Source: Planctomycetaceae bacterium (GTDB lineage Bacteria > Planctomycetota > Planctomycetia > Pirellulales > Pirellulaceae). Taken from it: a stretch of DNA of 64,000 nucleotides. Every line of letters starts with the position of its first letter. Position 1 is the first letter of the stretch. The position numbers and the translations under genes are program-made. Below the pieces are notes generated by a model that saw only the letters and a list, made by a program, of their open reading frames with translations, was not told where the DNA came from and searched no databases. The stretch is taken from contig SXOA01000022.1 in NCBI GenBank assembly GCA_005778405.1, positions 1 to 64,000 on the forward strand. The letters are read 5' to 3'. This document shows, one piece after another, positions 17,772 to 27,029 of this stretch.

Positions 17772-19034
17772 TTAGAACAAGTACAAAAGCGGGAACAGAA
17801 AAATCCAAACTAGATCGACGAAGTGCCAGTATAGGCCGATGTTCTCGATGACGTGGGCCCGACGCTTGCCCAAATGCATGGGGAGTACGAGTGCGAAAGC
17901 AATCAAGCCGACGAGCACGTGGATGGCATGGAAACCAGTCATCAGGAAGTAAGTGCTGGCCCACATGTTGCCGCTGGGAATTTTCATCGGCAGCTTGAGG
18001 AAAGCGTAGTCGGGATGATCGTTCAGGCCATGCTGAATATGTTCCTTCTCGGCATCGCCCGTAAGGAACTCGTGGAGGGCGAGGCGTCCGTCGATCGCCG
18101 CGAGACGCGTGTTATCCACGGTGATCGCTGCCGCCAGCTTCTCGATATTGGCCTTAGATTCGGTGACTTGCTGCGTGAGCTTGGTTTTCTCGTCGGCATT
18201 CTGTTCCGCTGCTTCCTGCTTTTCGAGTCCAGGAAGCTTTTCCTTCAGAGCGGTTTGCTCGCTCTTCTTTTCCGAAATTGCCTTGCGCAATTCCGTCTGT
18301 TCGTTGAGCAACTCGGCCCCTTCGGCCGCCAGGTGATCAACGAGATGCTCATAGGAATTTGCCGAGTGCTGCCGCGGATAGATCGCCGAGGCCACGATTT
18401 CCATCGCCCGCTGCTGGCGGAGGACATCGGTGGTGCCAGCTGCCGACTGCTCGGAAAATTTCACCAGGTTGTTCAGGACGTTCTCGCAGTGCTGAAGCTG
18501 ATCCTTCTGGGCTTCCGAAAACTCCACGGGCGACGCTGCCTTGAGGTCCAGCAGCTCCTTCTGAATCCCTTCCAGCCGCTGGCGGCAGGCCTGCAGATAG
18601 TAGATATCCGCCTTGTCGTAAATCGAACTGTGCGGCTTGGAAGGATAAATGCCGTGGCGGAATTTCTCTTTGTACTCGTAGGCCTTCACTCCCAGAAAAA
18701 CGGAGCCGAGGAGGAATGTGGCGACCATCCAGGCCTTGGCCGAGCCGGAACTGTTGTTGCGGGCGGCTTCGAGGGCCAGCACGATGGTGACTGACGACAT
18801 TAGCAGCACGAAGGTGTTGGCGGCTCCGATGAGCTCGACTAGATGCACGTCATGAGGGGCGGGCCAGGTTCCCGGTGGAGCCCCGAAACGAAGCACGATA
18901 TACGTGCCAATGAGCCCGGCGAAGAACATGATCTCCGTCGAGAGGAAAAGCCACAGGCAGAGCTTGCCATTCCCAATGGGAAGGGACGGCTGATACTGCA
19001 ACTTGATGGCGGCGTGGTGAGCGTCGTGCGACAT
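17772..19034 (-). CDS. ctaE: Cytochrome c oxidase subunit III with large coiled-coil insert
   Basis: A 420-aa protein, about twice the length expected for a five-helix bacterial subunit III. Helices 1–3 are normal ([58 protein letters not shown]). Residues of about 131–352 are then hydrophilic, Glu/Lys/Gln/Ala-rich and heptad-like, before the conserved [20 protein letters not shown] helix and the last helix ([18 protein letters not shown]). The reading frame is open and clean throughout, so this is an insertion between helices 3 and 4 and not a frameshift. By homology with mitochondrial subunit III this loop faces the periplasm. The neighbours are haem O synthase and subunit IV. Confidence 0.93.
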   Translation of the reverse strand: MSHDAHHAAIKLQYQPSLPIGNGKLCLWLFLSTEIMFFAGLIGTYIVLRFGAPPGTWPAPHDVHLVELIGAANTFVLLMSSVTIVLALEAARNNSSGSAKAWMVATFLLGSVFLGVKAYEYKEKFRHGIYPSKPHSSIYDKADIYYLQACRQRLEGIQKELLDLKAASPVEFSEAQKDQLQHCENVLNNLVKFSEQSAAGTTDVLRQQRAMEIVASAIYPRQHSANSYEHLVDHLAAEGAELLNEQTELRKAISEKKSEQTALKEKLPGLEKQEAAEQNADEKTKLTQQVTESKANIEKLAAAITVDNTRLAAIDGRLALHEFLTGDAEKEHIQHGLNDHPDYAFLKLPMKIPSGNMWASTYFLMTGFHAIHVLVGLIAFALVLPMHLGKRRAHVIENIGLYWHFVDLVWIFLFPLLYLF

Positions 19035-19058
19035 GGTCGAGTGAGCGTATCCGGGGAG

Positions 19059-19979
19059 CTATTTTATCCAGGGCACAAGAACAAGCAGACCGAGCAGGAT
19101 AGGTAAGTAAATGAGCGACATCCGCAGCAGGCGGCGGGCCGACTCGCGGTTCATTTGAGCGAGAAACAACGCGGCGACCAAGAGCTGGGCGAGGCCGAGC
19201 AGCGTTACGATGACCAGGTACAATGGTCCGCCCCATCCGGGAGCGGCGAGCGCGGGAATGGTGCTGACGGGAATCAATGCCGCAGCAGACAGCACCGCTT
19301 GCACTCCAGCGCGGCGGCCGGAGGGATCAACGACCGGCAACATCTTGTAACCGCCGCGAGCGTAATCTTCGCGATACAGCCAGGCGATGGCCATGAAGTG
19401 CGGGAACTGCCACAGATAAAGCGTGAGGAACAGGGCGACCGCACGGACATCCAGCGATTCGCTCACCGCCGACCAGCCGATGAACACCGGCAGCGCTCCC
19501 GCGACAGCGCCGACGGCGGTGTTGGCGGAAGAAATGGGTTTGAGCGGAGTGTAAACAGCGACATAGAGCAACCAGGTGAGAGCGGCCCAGAGAGTTGCGG
19601 AAAGCGGGAGGGTAAGGCCGAGGTAAACCAGCCCGGCAATCAGCGTAAATGCCGCGAAAGCCAGCGCGCTGACCGACGAGATTCTACCGGCCGGCAAGGG
19701 ACGGTCGGCCGTGCGATTCATGCGCGCATCGCGGCGGATTTCCAACCACTGGTTGGCGGCGCTGGCGCTGCCAGCCACAAGCAGAGTTCCCAGACAGGCA
19801 TGAAAAATCGGCCAGCCACTGACGGGATTGCTGGTGGTCCAGGCGGCCATCACCGCGCTGGCGACAATGACGACCAGGACCAGCACGGCAATGCGCGGCT
19901 TGGTGAGTTCGAGATAATCAAGCGTGATGGAAAGTACGCCAGACCGGGCCCGGGAAGCGGTGATGGTGCTCGTGCTCAT
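19059..19979 (-). CDS. ctaB: Protoheme IX farnesyltransferase (haem O synthase)
   Basis: A 306-aa polytopic UbiA-family enzyme that farnesylates haem b to haem O, the first step of haem A synthesis. The prenyl-diphosphate/Mg motif NQWLEIRRDARMNRTADRP is at residues 76–94, with a second conserved acidic region after YLWQFPHFMAIAWLYREDYARGG cut across helices 5–6. Nine hydrophobic helices can be traced. The ATG overlaps the stop of the ctaA gene (ATGA, 19976–19979), so ctaA and ctaB are coupled. A longer frame to 20552 is a shadow of ctaA. Confidence 0.94.
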   Translation of the reverse strand: MSTSTITASRARSGVLSITLDYLELTKPRIAVLVLVVIVASAVMAAWTTSNPVSGWPIFHACLGTLLVAGSASAANQWLEIRRDARMNRTADRPLPAGRISSVSALAFAAFTLIAGLVYLGLTLPLSATLWAALTWLLYVAVYTPLKPISSANTAVGAVAGALPVFIGWSAVSESLDVRAVALFLTLYLWQFPHFMAIAWLYREDYARGGYKMLPVVDPSGRRAGVQAVLSAAALIPVSTIPALAAPGWGGPLYLVIVTLLGLAQLLVAALFLAQMNRESARRLLRMSLIYLPILLGLLVLVPWIK

Positions 19980-20995
19980 GTGGCGGCCCTCATGAGAGTG
20001 AGGTTCGCACCAAGTTCCGACGACGTTTTGGCCGCGTAGAGCCGCGAAGCCCGCAGGGCAAGCGTGGTCAGCCCGGCCAGAATCAGCGAGCCGCAAACAA
20101 CATGGGCAGTGGCCGTCAGGGATTGTCCAAACGACTTTTCCTGCACTACATAACTGGCGGCGAAGTCGAAACGGTCCATCCACGCGGGCCAGGAGTACTT
20201 CATGACGTACGTGGAGACACCTAACCAAACCTGCGTGATCATCAGCAGGGCCAGGCAATTGGCCGGCAGGCGAAGCGATGGATGGCCAGCGGAACCAGCG
20301 AAAGCACTCGCGGCCAGCATTCCGACCAGGACCACCAGCACACCGGCAAATACCAGGTGAAACAGCAGCGCCGCGCGAAAGACTTGCGGCGGAGCATCGA
20401 GGGGGATATGCCTTAGGAGCGCGCCAACGGTGAGCTGCAAATAGGCGAGGCAAGCGGCCAGGCTGGCACCGCGAGCGAGTCGCCTTCCGGCTGGCAAATT
20501 CTGCGCGGCTGCCGGTTGTCGCCAGGTGCGGGACGTCAATTCCACCAGGCACATGGAAAACGCAAAGAACAGCGGTCCCGTGCAGCCATGCACCAGGGCC
20601 ATCATTCGCTCATCGAAGAGCACCCGCAAGCCGCCAAGCACTCCTTGAAAAATCACCAGTCCCAGCGCGGCCAGCGAAGCATCTCGCATCCAGCGGCGGC
20701 TGTCCCCCAGCCACACCGCGATGACCAGGCCGATGGTGACCAGACCGGCCAAAGCCCCCAGCAGCCGATGGCCGTGCTCAACGAACAAATCCCAAGGGCC
20801 TGACCACCAGGTACTCAGTGGATACAGGAACATGTTGTAGCCGAACGTTCCCGGCCAATCCGGAACGGCCATTCCCGCGTCAGTCGTAGTGACCAGACCC
20901 CCAACGGCAATCAGCGGCAACGTCACCAGCGCAAGCGCCACCGCCAGCCGGTGCGGCCAGGGGTTGACTTTCGCTGTGGTTGCTGTTTCCGTCAT
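19976..20995 (-). CDS. ctaA: Haem A synthase, COX15/CtaA family
   Basis: A 339-aa eight-helix membrane protein that oxidises haem O to haem A. Recognisable family segments are GGLVTTTDAGMAVPDWPGTFG near helix 1, VEHGHRLLGALAGLVTI, LGGLRVLFDERMMALVHGCTGPLFFAF, LQLTVGALLRHIPLDAP and LFHLVFAGVLVVLV, with the conserved His residues present in each. It is followed immediately by ctaB and preceded by subunit I, the usual order for an aa3-type oxidase operon. Confidence 0.92.
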   Translation of the reverse strand: MTETATTAKVNPWPHRLAVALALVTLPLIAVGGLVTTTDAGMAVPDWPGTFGYNMFLYPLSTWWSGPWDLFVEHGHRLLGALAGLVTIGLVIAVWLGDSRRWMRDASLAALGLVIFQGVLGGLRVLFDERMMALVHGCTGPLFFAFSMCLVELTSRTWRQPAAAQNLPAGRRLARGASLAACLAYLQLTVGALLRHIPLDAPPQVFRAALLFHLVFAGVLVVLVGMLAASAFAGSAGHPSLRLPANCLALLMITQVWLGVSTYVMKYSWPAWMDRFDFAASYVVQEKSFGQSLTATAHVVCGSLILAGLTTLALRASRLYAAKTSSELGANLTLMRAAT

Positions 20996-21027
20996 TGGTC
21001 ATTGGTCACTAGGATTTTGGTCATTTC

Positions 21028-22839
21028 CTAATGCTGTTCCGGCTTATGTATCCGTTTGGGATCGGTCGGCGGCGGCTGAGTCTGGGGATAGAAATCGGTA
21101 TCCACTTCCGGCGAGCCGTATTCGTACGGTCCGCGATAGACGATCGGTTGGAAATCAAAGTTGCCGTGGCCAGGCGGGCTGGGAGCCGTCCATTCGAGGC
21201 TGTTGGCTCCCCACGGATTGCGGCCCACCGGCGCGCCGTAAAACATGCTGTAGATGAAGTTGAAGGCAAAGAGAATTTGCGTTCCCACCATGCAGATCGC
21301 GCAGATCGACATGAACTGATTCATCGGCAACAAATGTCGGAACGTCTCATAGTCATACGGGTCCGCCAGACGCCGCGGAAACCCGACAGCCCCCAGAATG
21401 TGCATCGTGAAGAAAGTGCCGTTCAAAAACAGGAACGTGAGAAAGAAGTGAATCTTTCCCAGGTTCTCGTCCATCATCCGGCCGAACATTTTGGGATACC
21501 AGAAATAGATGGCTCCAAAGACCGCCATCGCCGTACCCGCGAAGAGAACGTAATGGAAGTGAGCCACAATGAAGTAGGTGTCGTGGATGAAAATGTCCAC
21601 CGGCGTGGCCGCCATGAAGATGCCGGAGAGTCCCCCAATGATGAACATCGAGACGAACGAGAGGGCGAAGAGCATGGGCGTGGTGAATTGCACCTTGCCC
21701 CCCCAGATCGTGCCGAGCCAGTTGAAGACCTTCACCGCGCTGGGGAGGGCGATCATCATCGTCGAGACCATAAAGGTCATGCCGAGCATCGGGTTCATCC
21801 CCGAAACGAACATGTGATGCCCCCACACGATGAAGCCGAGGCCGGCGATTCCCGAAATGGAATACACCATCGGCTTGTAACCGAAGATCGGCTTGCGGGC
21901 GAAGCAGGCGATGATGTCGGAAACCATCCCCATCGCCGGCAGAATCATGATGTACACGGCGGGGTGCGAGTAAAACCAGAACAAGTGCTGCCACAAAATC
22001 GGCTGTCCGCCGCCGGAGGCGGGGTCGGAGTTATTGGCAATCAGCCCTTCGGGCAGGAAGAAACCCGTTCCCAGCACGCGGTCCATGAGCTGCATGAAGC
22101 CGGCGGCCGTGAGGACTGGCAAAGCAAAGGCTTGCAGGATAGCGGTGATGAACATGGCCCAGATCGTGAGCGGCAAGCGGAACATGGTCATGCCGGGGGC
22201 GCGCATCTGGATAATCGTGGTGAGATAATTCACCGAGCCAAGCATGGAGGAAATGCCAACCATCGTCACGCCCAAGAGCCACATGGTCTGCGCCCAGTCG
22301 CTGCCCGGCGCGGCCTGCGTCACCACGGACAGCGGCGGATACGAAGTCCAGCCGGCTCCTGCACCATAAGGAGGCCAGAAGAAGCTCATGCCGATGAAAA
22401 TGAAAGCCGGCCACATGAACCAATAGCTGAGCATGTTGAGCGTCGGAAATGCCATGTCATCCGCGCCGATCATCAGCGGGATGAGGAAGTTGCCGAACGC
22501 CCCCGCCAGGATTGGGATAATGACGAAGAAGATCATCACCGTGGCATGCATGGTAAAGAGCGTCGTGTAAAACTCGGGCGAAATCTGACCACCTTCCGCC
22601 GAGAACAACATCCGCCCGATGACCGGCATGTCGGTCCAAGGCCAGGCGAGCTGCCAGCGAATGCCCAGGGCCAACAGTCCGCCCACCAAGAACCACAGGA
22701 GTGTGGAAAACAAGAATTGCAAGCCGATGATCTTATGGTCGAGCGAAAAGACGTAGGTCTTGATAAACGTGCCGACGGACATGCCACCGGTATGTCCGTG
22801 AGCAGAAGTATCGTGAGTATCCAGCGTGGTTGTGCTCAT
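21028..22839 (-). CDS. ctaD: Cytochrome c oxidase subunit I (A2-type haem–copper oxidase)
   Basis: A 603-aa catalytic subunit with 12 core helices. Haem a ligands are His98 (TMHATVMIFF) and His429. CuB ligands are His292 with cross-link Tyr296 in WFYSHPAVY, and His341–His342 in VWGHHMF. Haem a3 ligand is His427 (AHFHYVLF). The motif is YSHPxVY rather than GHPEVY, so the usual D-channel glutamate is replaced by the Tyr–Ser pair that marks A2-type oxidases. The C-terminal tail is Pro-rich and cytoplasmic. It overlaps the stop of subunit II (ATGA, 22836–22839). Confidence 0.97.
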   Translation of the reverse strand: MSTTTLDTHDTSAHGHTGGMSVGTFIKTYVFSLDHKIIGLQFLFSTLLWFLVGGLLALGIRWQLAWPWTDMPVIGRMLFSAEGGQISPEFYTTLFTMHATVMIFFVIIPILAGAFGNFLIPLMIGADDMAFPTLNMLSYWFMWPAFIFIGMSFFWPPYGAGAGWTSYPPLSVVTQAAPGSDWAQTMWLLGVTMVGISSMLGSVNYLTTIIQMRAPGMTMFRLPLTIWAMFITAILQAFALPVLTAAGFMQLMDRVLGTGFFLPEGLIANNSDPASGGGQPILWQHLFWFYSHPAVYIMILPAMGMVSDIIACFARKPIFGYKPMVYSISGIAGLGFIVWGHHMFVSGMNPMLGMTFMVSTMMIALPSAVKVFNWLGTIWGGKVQFTTPMLFALSFVSMFIIGGLSGIFMAATPVDIFIHDTYFIVAHFHYVLFAGTAMAVFGAIYFWYPKMFGRMMDENLGKIHFFLTFLFLNGTFFTMHILGAVGFPRRLADPYDYETFRHLLPMNQFMSICAICMVGTQILFAFNFIYSMFYGAPVGRNPWGANSLEWTAPSPPGHGNFDFQPIVYRGPYEYGSPEVDTDFYPQTQPPPTDPKRIHKPEQH

Positions 22840-23645
22840 TCGGCCTCTCCCGTGGTCGGGGTAAACTCCGCCCGATTCTGTTCCCGCGACTGCAAATCCA
22901 GCCAGCGATTGAAGTCATCGCGGCTTTCGACGGTTAAGCGGCCGCGCATCTTGTAATGTCCCCAGCCGCAGAGTTCCGCGCACACAATGTCAAACACACC
23001 CGTTCGATTGGCTTTGAACCAGACATGCTGCTTCATTCCCGGCACCACGTCCTGTTTGAGGCGGAGGTTGGGAAGAAAAAAGCTGTGGAGCACATCCTGG
23101 CTTTTGATTTTCAAAACGACTTCTTCGTTGGCGGGAACATGCAAATCGTTGGCAATGCTCACGTCGTCTTCGTTGCCGAGAATTCCGTCCTTTCCGGCGT
23201 AGCGAATCCGCCACTCGAATTGGCGGCCGGTTACTTCGGCCAACGGCGGCCGCAGGCTCCCATCGGGAAGCGTGGGACGCCGCATCTTGGCATCGGCCCA
23301 AGCGTTCATTTGATAAATGGCGATAAACAACAGCGTGGCAGCGGGCAGGATGGACCAGACCACTTCCAGCGTGTGGCTGCCGTGCATGTACTTCACCGGC
23401 TCGGCACAGCGGCTGGCGTCGTATTTCCACAAAAACCAGAATAGGACCAAACTGGTGGCGACAAAGATTGCCCCGGTCAGGTACAGGATGAACATGAACA
23501 GGCTATCGATGATTTCGCCCTGCGGGTTGATGTTCTCCGGCAACCAGTGCCCCTTCATCCCCGGCAGATCGGCCATAGCCCAGACGAAAATCCCGACGCC
23601 GACAATCGGCACCGTCAGGAACAACAGACTCCAAAACCGTCCCAC
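22836..23645 (-). CDS. ctaC: Cytochrome c oxidase subunit II
   Basis: A 269-aa protein with two N-terminal membrane helices (about 49–73 and 92–112) and a periplasmic CuA domain. CuA ligands are all present: His187 (QDVLHSFF), Cys222, Glu224, Cys226, His230 and Met233 in CAELCGWGHYKM. There is no fused cytochrome c domain, so a separate donor must dock, and the dihaem lipoprotein encoded just upstream is the nearest candidate. Subunit I overlaps its stop codon. Confidence 0.96.
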   Translation of the reverse strand: MGRFWSLLFLTVPIVGVGIFVWAMADLPGMKGHWLPENINPQGEIIDSLFMFILYLTGAIFVATSLVLFWFLWKYDASRCAEPVKYMHGSHTLEVVWSILPAATLLFIAIYQMNAWADAKMRRPTLPDGSLRPPLAEVTGRQFEWRIRYAGKDGILGNEDDVSIANDLHVPANEEVVLKIKSQDVLHSFFLPNLRLKQDVVPGMKQHVWFKANRTGVFDIVCAELCGWGHYKMRGRLTVESRDDFNRWLDLQSREQNRAEFTPTTGEAE

Positions 23646-23690
23646 AATAATTCTCCTCGTCGCTCGCTACGCCCACGGCTACTAGTTCAA

Positions 23691-25058
23691 TCAGTTCCGC
23701 TCGCGGCGGTTTTCCGGCACCGCTTCATACGGGTTGCTGATCTGCTCATAAGGAAGTGACTGGACATAGTTGACCAGGTGCCAGATTTCCTGGGGCTTCA
23801 GCTTGTCGTTACCAGGCATCGGAGTCCCTTCGATGCCGTTGCGGACCCGCCAATAGAGGTCGAGCGGCCGCATGCCGCCGCGATACACTCCATGCCGCAA
23901 ATTGCGGGGGCGGATATTACGGGGCTCGGGCATGCCATGCTTGATGTAATCCTTGATGTCTTCTTTCTTGGGAGTCTTACCAATGAGTTCCACCGTCCAG
24001 CCGTCATAGTCCCCAAGCTGCCCGTCCCCAAGCGCCGTTGGCCCGTGGCAGGTAAAGCAGTTGCCAATCGGACCATAAAAGAGCTTGCGGCCGCGCTGCT
24101 GAGACTCGGCGAGCACCATTTCATCCGTGAGTTTCTTTTCGTTGGATCCCGCCGCGACCAACTCTTCCCGCAAAACTCGCATCGCATCATTGCGGTTGGT
24201 GACTTTGACCGTGTCCTGGGTCATGAATTCGGCGGCTTCGAGCCACTTCTGAAAGACGGTCTCGGTGTAGCCCTTGATCGCTTCCAGCCTTTGTTTGTCG
24301 GTCTCCGCAACCTTTTCGTCGATTGCCTTTTGAGCCGGGGCCTTGCCGTCATTGCCGTCGGCAAGTTCCTTGGCGGCGACAGCGGGATCAGCGTGGCTAA
24401 GAAAGTCGCTCTCGGAAATGTCGTCCTTCAGGCCATTGTAGAACTGCCGTTCGGTTTCGCCGCGAATCGCCAGGTATTTGACATACTCGACGAGCGCTTC
24501 AATTTCCTGATCGGGAAGGAGTCGAAATGAGGGCATCGCCGTGCCGGGGATCCCGTCGATCACGATTTTCTTCAGATCCTCGTGCAGCGGCCGATAGCCA
24601 ATGGGCGTGGACTTGAACTTGAAGAGCCCCGCCCGGTAGTCACGCGGATAGGGGTTGAGGAAGCTGGCGGTGGGGCCGTTGCCGTCTCCGGTGATGCCGT
24701 GGCAATGGGCACAATGCTCGCGATAAAGGCCGCGCGGACGTCCCTTGCCATCACTTCCGACCGAGCCGGCCGCGAGTTTCAGCTTGGAAATGTCCAGCAG
24801 CTTGGTAACGTCCACATTGGCCAGCGCGGGAAGACTGGGGGCATCGGGAGTGCCATACAGGGCCGCCAGCACATTGTTGACATCCTGCCTCTGCAGGTGG
24901 GTGAATCCGTTTTCATAGCCGGCCGCTTTTTCCGATAGGCGGGCATAGGTGCGGTATTCCACGAACTTCGCATCGGGCGAACCACAACCAGCCAGACCGG
25001 CGAAGGCCGCCGCCAAAAGCGCCGCAAGGCAATGCCGCCAATTCCGACAAACACTCAT
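23691..25058 (-). CDS. Dihaem cytochrome c lipoprotein
   Basis: A 455-aa protein with two class-I cytochrome c domains. The N-terminus is a lipoprotein signal (LAALLAAAFAGLAGC, lipidated Cys25). Haem sites are CAHCH (116–120) with a distal Met in GTAMPSF (about 175) and CFTCH (334–338) with a probable Met in GTPMPGND. The two domains are separated by about 130 residues of helical linker. The start MSVCRNWRH gives a compact lipoprotein signal, and MDENMS 12 nt upstream is an alternative. It lies between the cupredoxin-like genes and oxidase subunit II, so electron transfer to CuA is the likely role. Confidence 0.9.
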   Translation of the reverse strand: MSVCRNWRHCLAALLAAAFAGLAGCGSPDAKFVEYRTYARLSEKAAGYENGFTHLQRQDVNNVLAALYGTPDAPSLPALANVDVTKLLDISKLKLAAGSVGSDGKGRPRGLYREHCAHCHGITGDGNGPTASFLNPYPRDYRAGLFKFKSTPIGYRPLHEDLKKIVIDGIPGTAMPSFRLLPDQEIEALVEYVKYLAIRGETERQFYNGLKDDISESDFLSHADPAVAAKELADGNDGKAPAQKAIDEKVAETDKQRLEAIKGYTETVFQKWLEAAEFMTQDTVKVTNRNDAMRVLREELVAAGSNEKKLTDEMVLAESQQRGRKLFYGPIGNCFTCHGPTALGDGQLGDYDGWTVELIGKTPKKEDIKDYIKHGMPEPRNIRPRNLRHGVYRGGMRPLDLYWRVRNGIEGTPMPGNDKLKPQEIWHLVNYVQSLPYEQISNPYEAVPENRRERN

Positions 25059-25120
25059 GTTCTCGTCCATTTGCACAGATGCCGCGGCCAGGAAATGCAA
25101 CTGCTTGATTCTAAAACGAA

Positions 25121-26038
25121 CTACTTCGTGAATACCGAAACGTCCACCGTCACTTCCAGTATCCGTTGCTCATTGGGTTTCAAGACGTCTTTGTCCTTGA
25201 ACGTCAATTTGCCCTTGGGCAACTTGATCACCTTGCCATTGATCGTGGCAACGGAAATGAAATTGCACGCTTCCTGCCAGATCTTGAAATCCAGCGGAAC
25301 ACCAGCAGGAACATTCTTGATTTCGAACGAACCGTCAGCCTTCGTCACGTCAAAACAAGGATTGTCACGGGTAATCATCTTGGCGGCCATCCAGGGATGG
25401 ACACTACACGAGACATCAAACGGTTCCGCGGATTCGCCGGTTACCAGGTAATCTGAAGCGCTGTTCCCTCCAATGTTGAAATTGGAACTGAGTGCCTTCC
25501 CCTTGGCGACAATGTTGGCGTTGTGTCCGACCGGATCGCTGTTTTTCAGCAACACCGTCTGCCCAGTCCGCGCAGCTACGACATGCGTCAAAAACACACA
25601 ACTCTTCTGGTCAAATAACACTTTCTCGGCCTTCGCCGCTGCATAGTCTGGGTGTTCCCATTTGGGATCACCAGCAGGAAACTTTGAATTGCAAAAAATC
25701 AGCACATCCTTGATGCCGCCTCCAGGGGCGACTACCAGTTGCTCCCCCAATACGGGCGTTCCACCGGGCATGCAAATATTCATGTCCTTGGTAATCGACA
25801 AAGGAACACGGGCGGGAGCTGTGCCAACTAACTTGAAGGTCCCTTTAATGGTCGCAAACCCCGTTGGCTCCGCTGCGGCAACGACTTCAGTCTTTCCCGC
25901 AGCCTCGCCACCGAGCGATTTTCGCAAACTGGCTACTTCTTCCTGGTCAATCCAGACCGCTGTTCCCGAAGACCGCGCGCAGCCGGCAGCGGCAAGGGCA
26001 ACCAGAACGAGCAGACGGTTGCGGGGGAGGTATTTCAT
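25121..26038 (-). CDS. Cupredoxin-like lipoprotein (HPWM family), copy 1
   Basis: A 305-aa protein with a lipoprotein signal (LLVLVALAAAGC, Cys20). The core contains VLLKNSDPVGHN (His172) and, 38 residues on, SCSVHPWMAAKM (Cys211, His214, Met217), an arrangement like a type-1 copper site with a short C-x2-H-x2-M loop. A beta-sandwich of carboxypeptidase-regulatory type follows (ADGSFEIKNVPAGVPLDFKIW). It is a paralogue of the adjacent gene at 26069–26857 over the whole core. Position beside cytochromes and oxidase suggests electron transfer or copper storage. Copper binding is inferred from the motif only. Confidence 0.82.
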   Translation of the reverse strand: MKYLPRNRLLVLVALAAAGCARSSGTAVWIDQEEVASLRKSLGGEAAGKTEVVAAAEPTGFATIKGTFKLVGTAPARVPLSITKDMNICMPGGTPVLGEQLVVAPGGGIKDVLIFCNSKFPAGDPKWEHPDYAAAKAEKVLFDQKSCVFLTHVVAARTGQTVLLKNSDPVGHNANIVAKGKALSSNFNIGGNSASDYLVTGESAEPFDVSCSVHPWMAAKMITRDNPCFDVTKADGSFEIKNVPAGVPLDFKIWQEACNFISVATINGKVIKLPKGKLTFKDKDVLKPNEQRILEVTVDVSVFTK

Positions 26039-26068
26039 TGTGCGACGATCCAAAAAAGGACCAAGGAC

Positions 26069-26857
26069 TTACTTCTTTGACTTGGTGAGAACAGCGACGG
26101 GAATCTTGATTTCGCCCAGGTTGTTGTCCCCCTTCTTGATTTCGACGTCGATCTTCCCCTTCTTCCACTCCTTGGCCTTGCCGTCCTGCTGGCCAACGGT
26201 CACAAAACCACAGCCTTCGTGCCAGATGGTGAATGTCCATTTGCCGGCAGGGATGTTTTCGATGGTCAGTTCCCCTTTTTCATTGCTCACCGCGGCATAG
26301 GGGTCTTCGCGGACAAGAATCTTAGCCGACATCCAAGGATGGCTGCCGCAGGACAGCGGGGTGGGAGCGCTCTCGGTCTTGGTCAGTGTCTTGGTAATGC
26401 TTCCTCCCCCTGGAATTTGATCGTTGAAGGGAACATTTTCAAAAAAATCGGCCTTGGTATTGTGGCCGACCGGGTCGGAATTCTTGATGACTAGCTTTTG
26501 CGCGGTGTAAAGGGTGACGATGTGCGGCGTAAAGCGGCAGTTGAGGTTGTCGAGGACCACATCCGATGGAGCCTTCAGGAAGTCGGGGTGGATCTTGGGT
26601 TTGGCAGTGCCCGGTTTGGGCGAGAGAAAAACCAAGACGTTCTGAATCGCGCCCGACTTGGCATCGATCTTGAAGGTCTCGTCCACAAGTTTGTGCTTGA
26701 GACACAGCTCTACGTCCTTGTTGACATTGGCCTTTTCGGGAGTCGGAGCCGTACCTTCCAGGATGAACTTGGCCTTAAGATTTCCCCAGTCCTGGGCTTG
26801 AGCCGAGGTGGCGGCCAAAAGGGCGATGGCGAACATAAACAGCAGCTTTAATTTCAT
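26069..26857 (-). CDS. Cupredoxin-like secreted protein (HPWM family), copy 2
   Basis: A 262-aa protein with a cleavable signal peptide (MKLKLLFMFAIALLAATSAQA). The same core as its neighbour is present: LVIKNSDPVGHN (His132), LSCGSHPWMSAK (Cys170, His173, Met176) and a C-terminal regulatory-type sandwich (GELTIENIPAGKWTFTIW). The putative ligand spacing is 38 residues, against 39 in copy 1. Unlike copy 1 it has no lipobox, so one copy would be soluble and the other membrane-tethered. A GAGGAGAA ribosome-binding site lies about 8 nt before the start. Confidence 0.82.
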   Translation of the reverse strand: MKLKLLFMFAIALLAATSAQAQDWGNLKAKFILEGTAPTPEKANVNKDVELCLKHKLVDETFKIDAKSGAIQNVLVFLSPKPGTAKPKIHPDFLKAPSDVVLDNLNCRFTPHIVTLYTAQKLVIKNSDPVGHNTKADFFENVPFNDQIPGGGSITKTLTKTESAPTPLSCGSHPWMSAKILVREDPYAAVSNEKGELTIENIPAGKWTFTIWHEGCGFVTVGQQDGKAKEWKKGKIDVEIKKGDNNLGEIKIPVAVLTKSKK

Positions 26858-26956
26858 TTCATTTCTCCTCAGCTCGGGGTTCTCGCGGTCATGGAGAGCC
26901 GGGCGATTGAAAACCGCCAGAATCCGTGCAGGGCGGCGGTAAGGTGGGTCTGTTTA

Positions 26957-26962
26957 AGTATA
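26957..26962 (-). promoter_or_regulatory. Possible -10 element before cupredoxin-like genes
   Basis: TATACT on the minus strand lies in the 172-bp gap between the octahaem cytochrome gene and the cupredoxin-like genes. No good -35 hexamer is seen 16–18 nt upstream. This is the largest gap inside the respiratory block, so an internal promoter is plausible but weakly supported. Confidence 0.3.
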
Positions 26963-27029
26963 AGGGTGGTAGGAAAATCGGGCCATGAGTGCGGATGCTG
27001 TCGACCCCGTTGATGCGGGTGATAGCGAA

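Noticed and set aside
21031-22956. Plus-strand 641-codon open frame
   Set aside because: It is antisense to oxidase subunits I and II; its product is Arg/His/Glu-rich without domains, as expected for the complement of high-G+C coding DNA.
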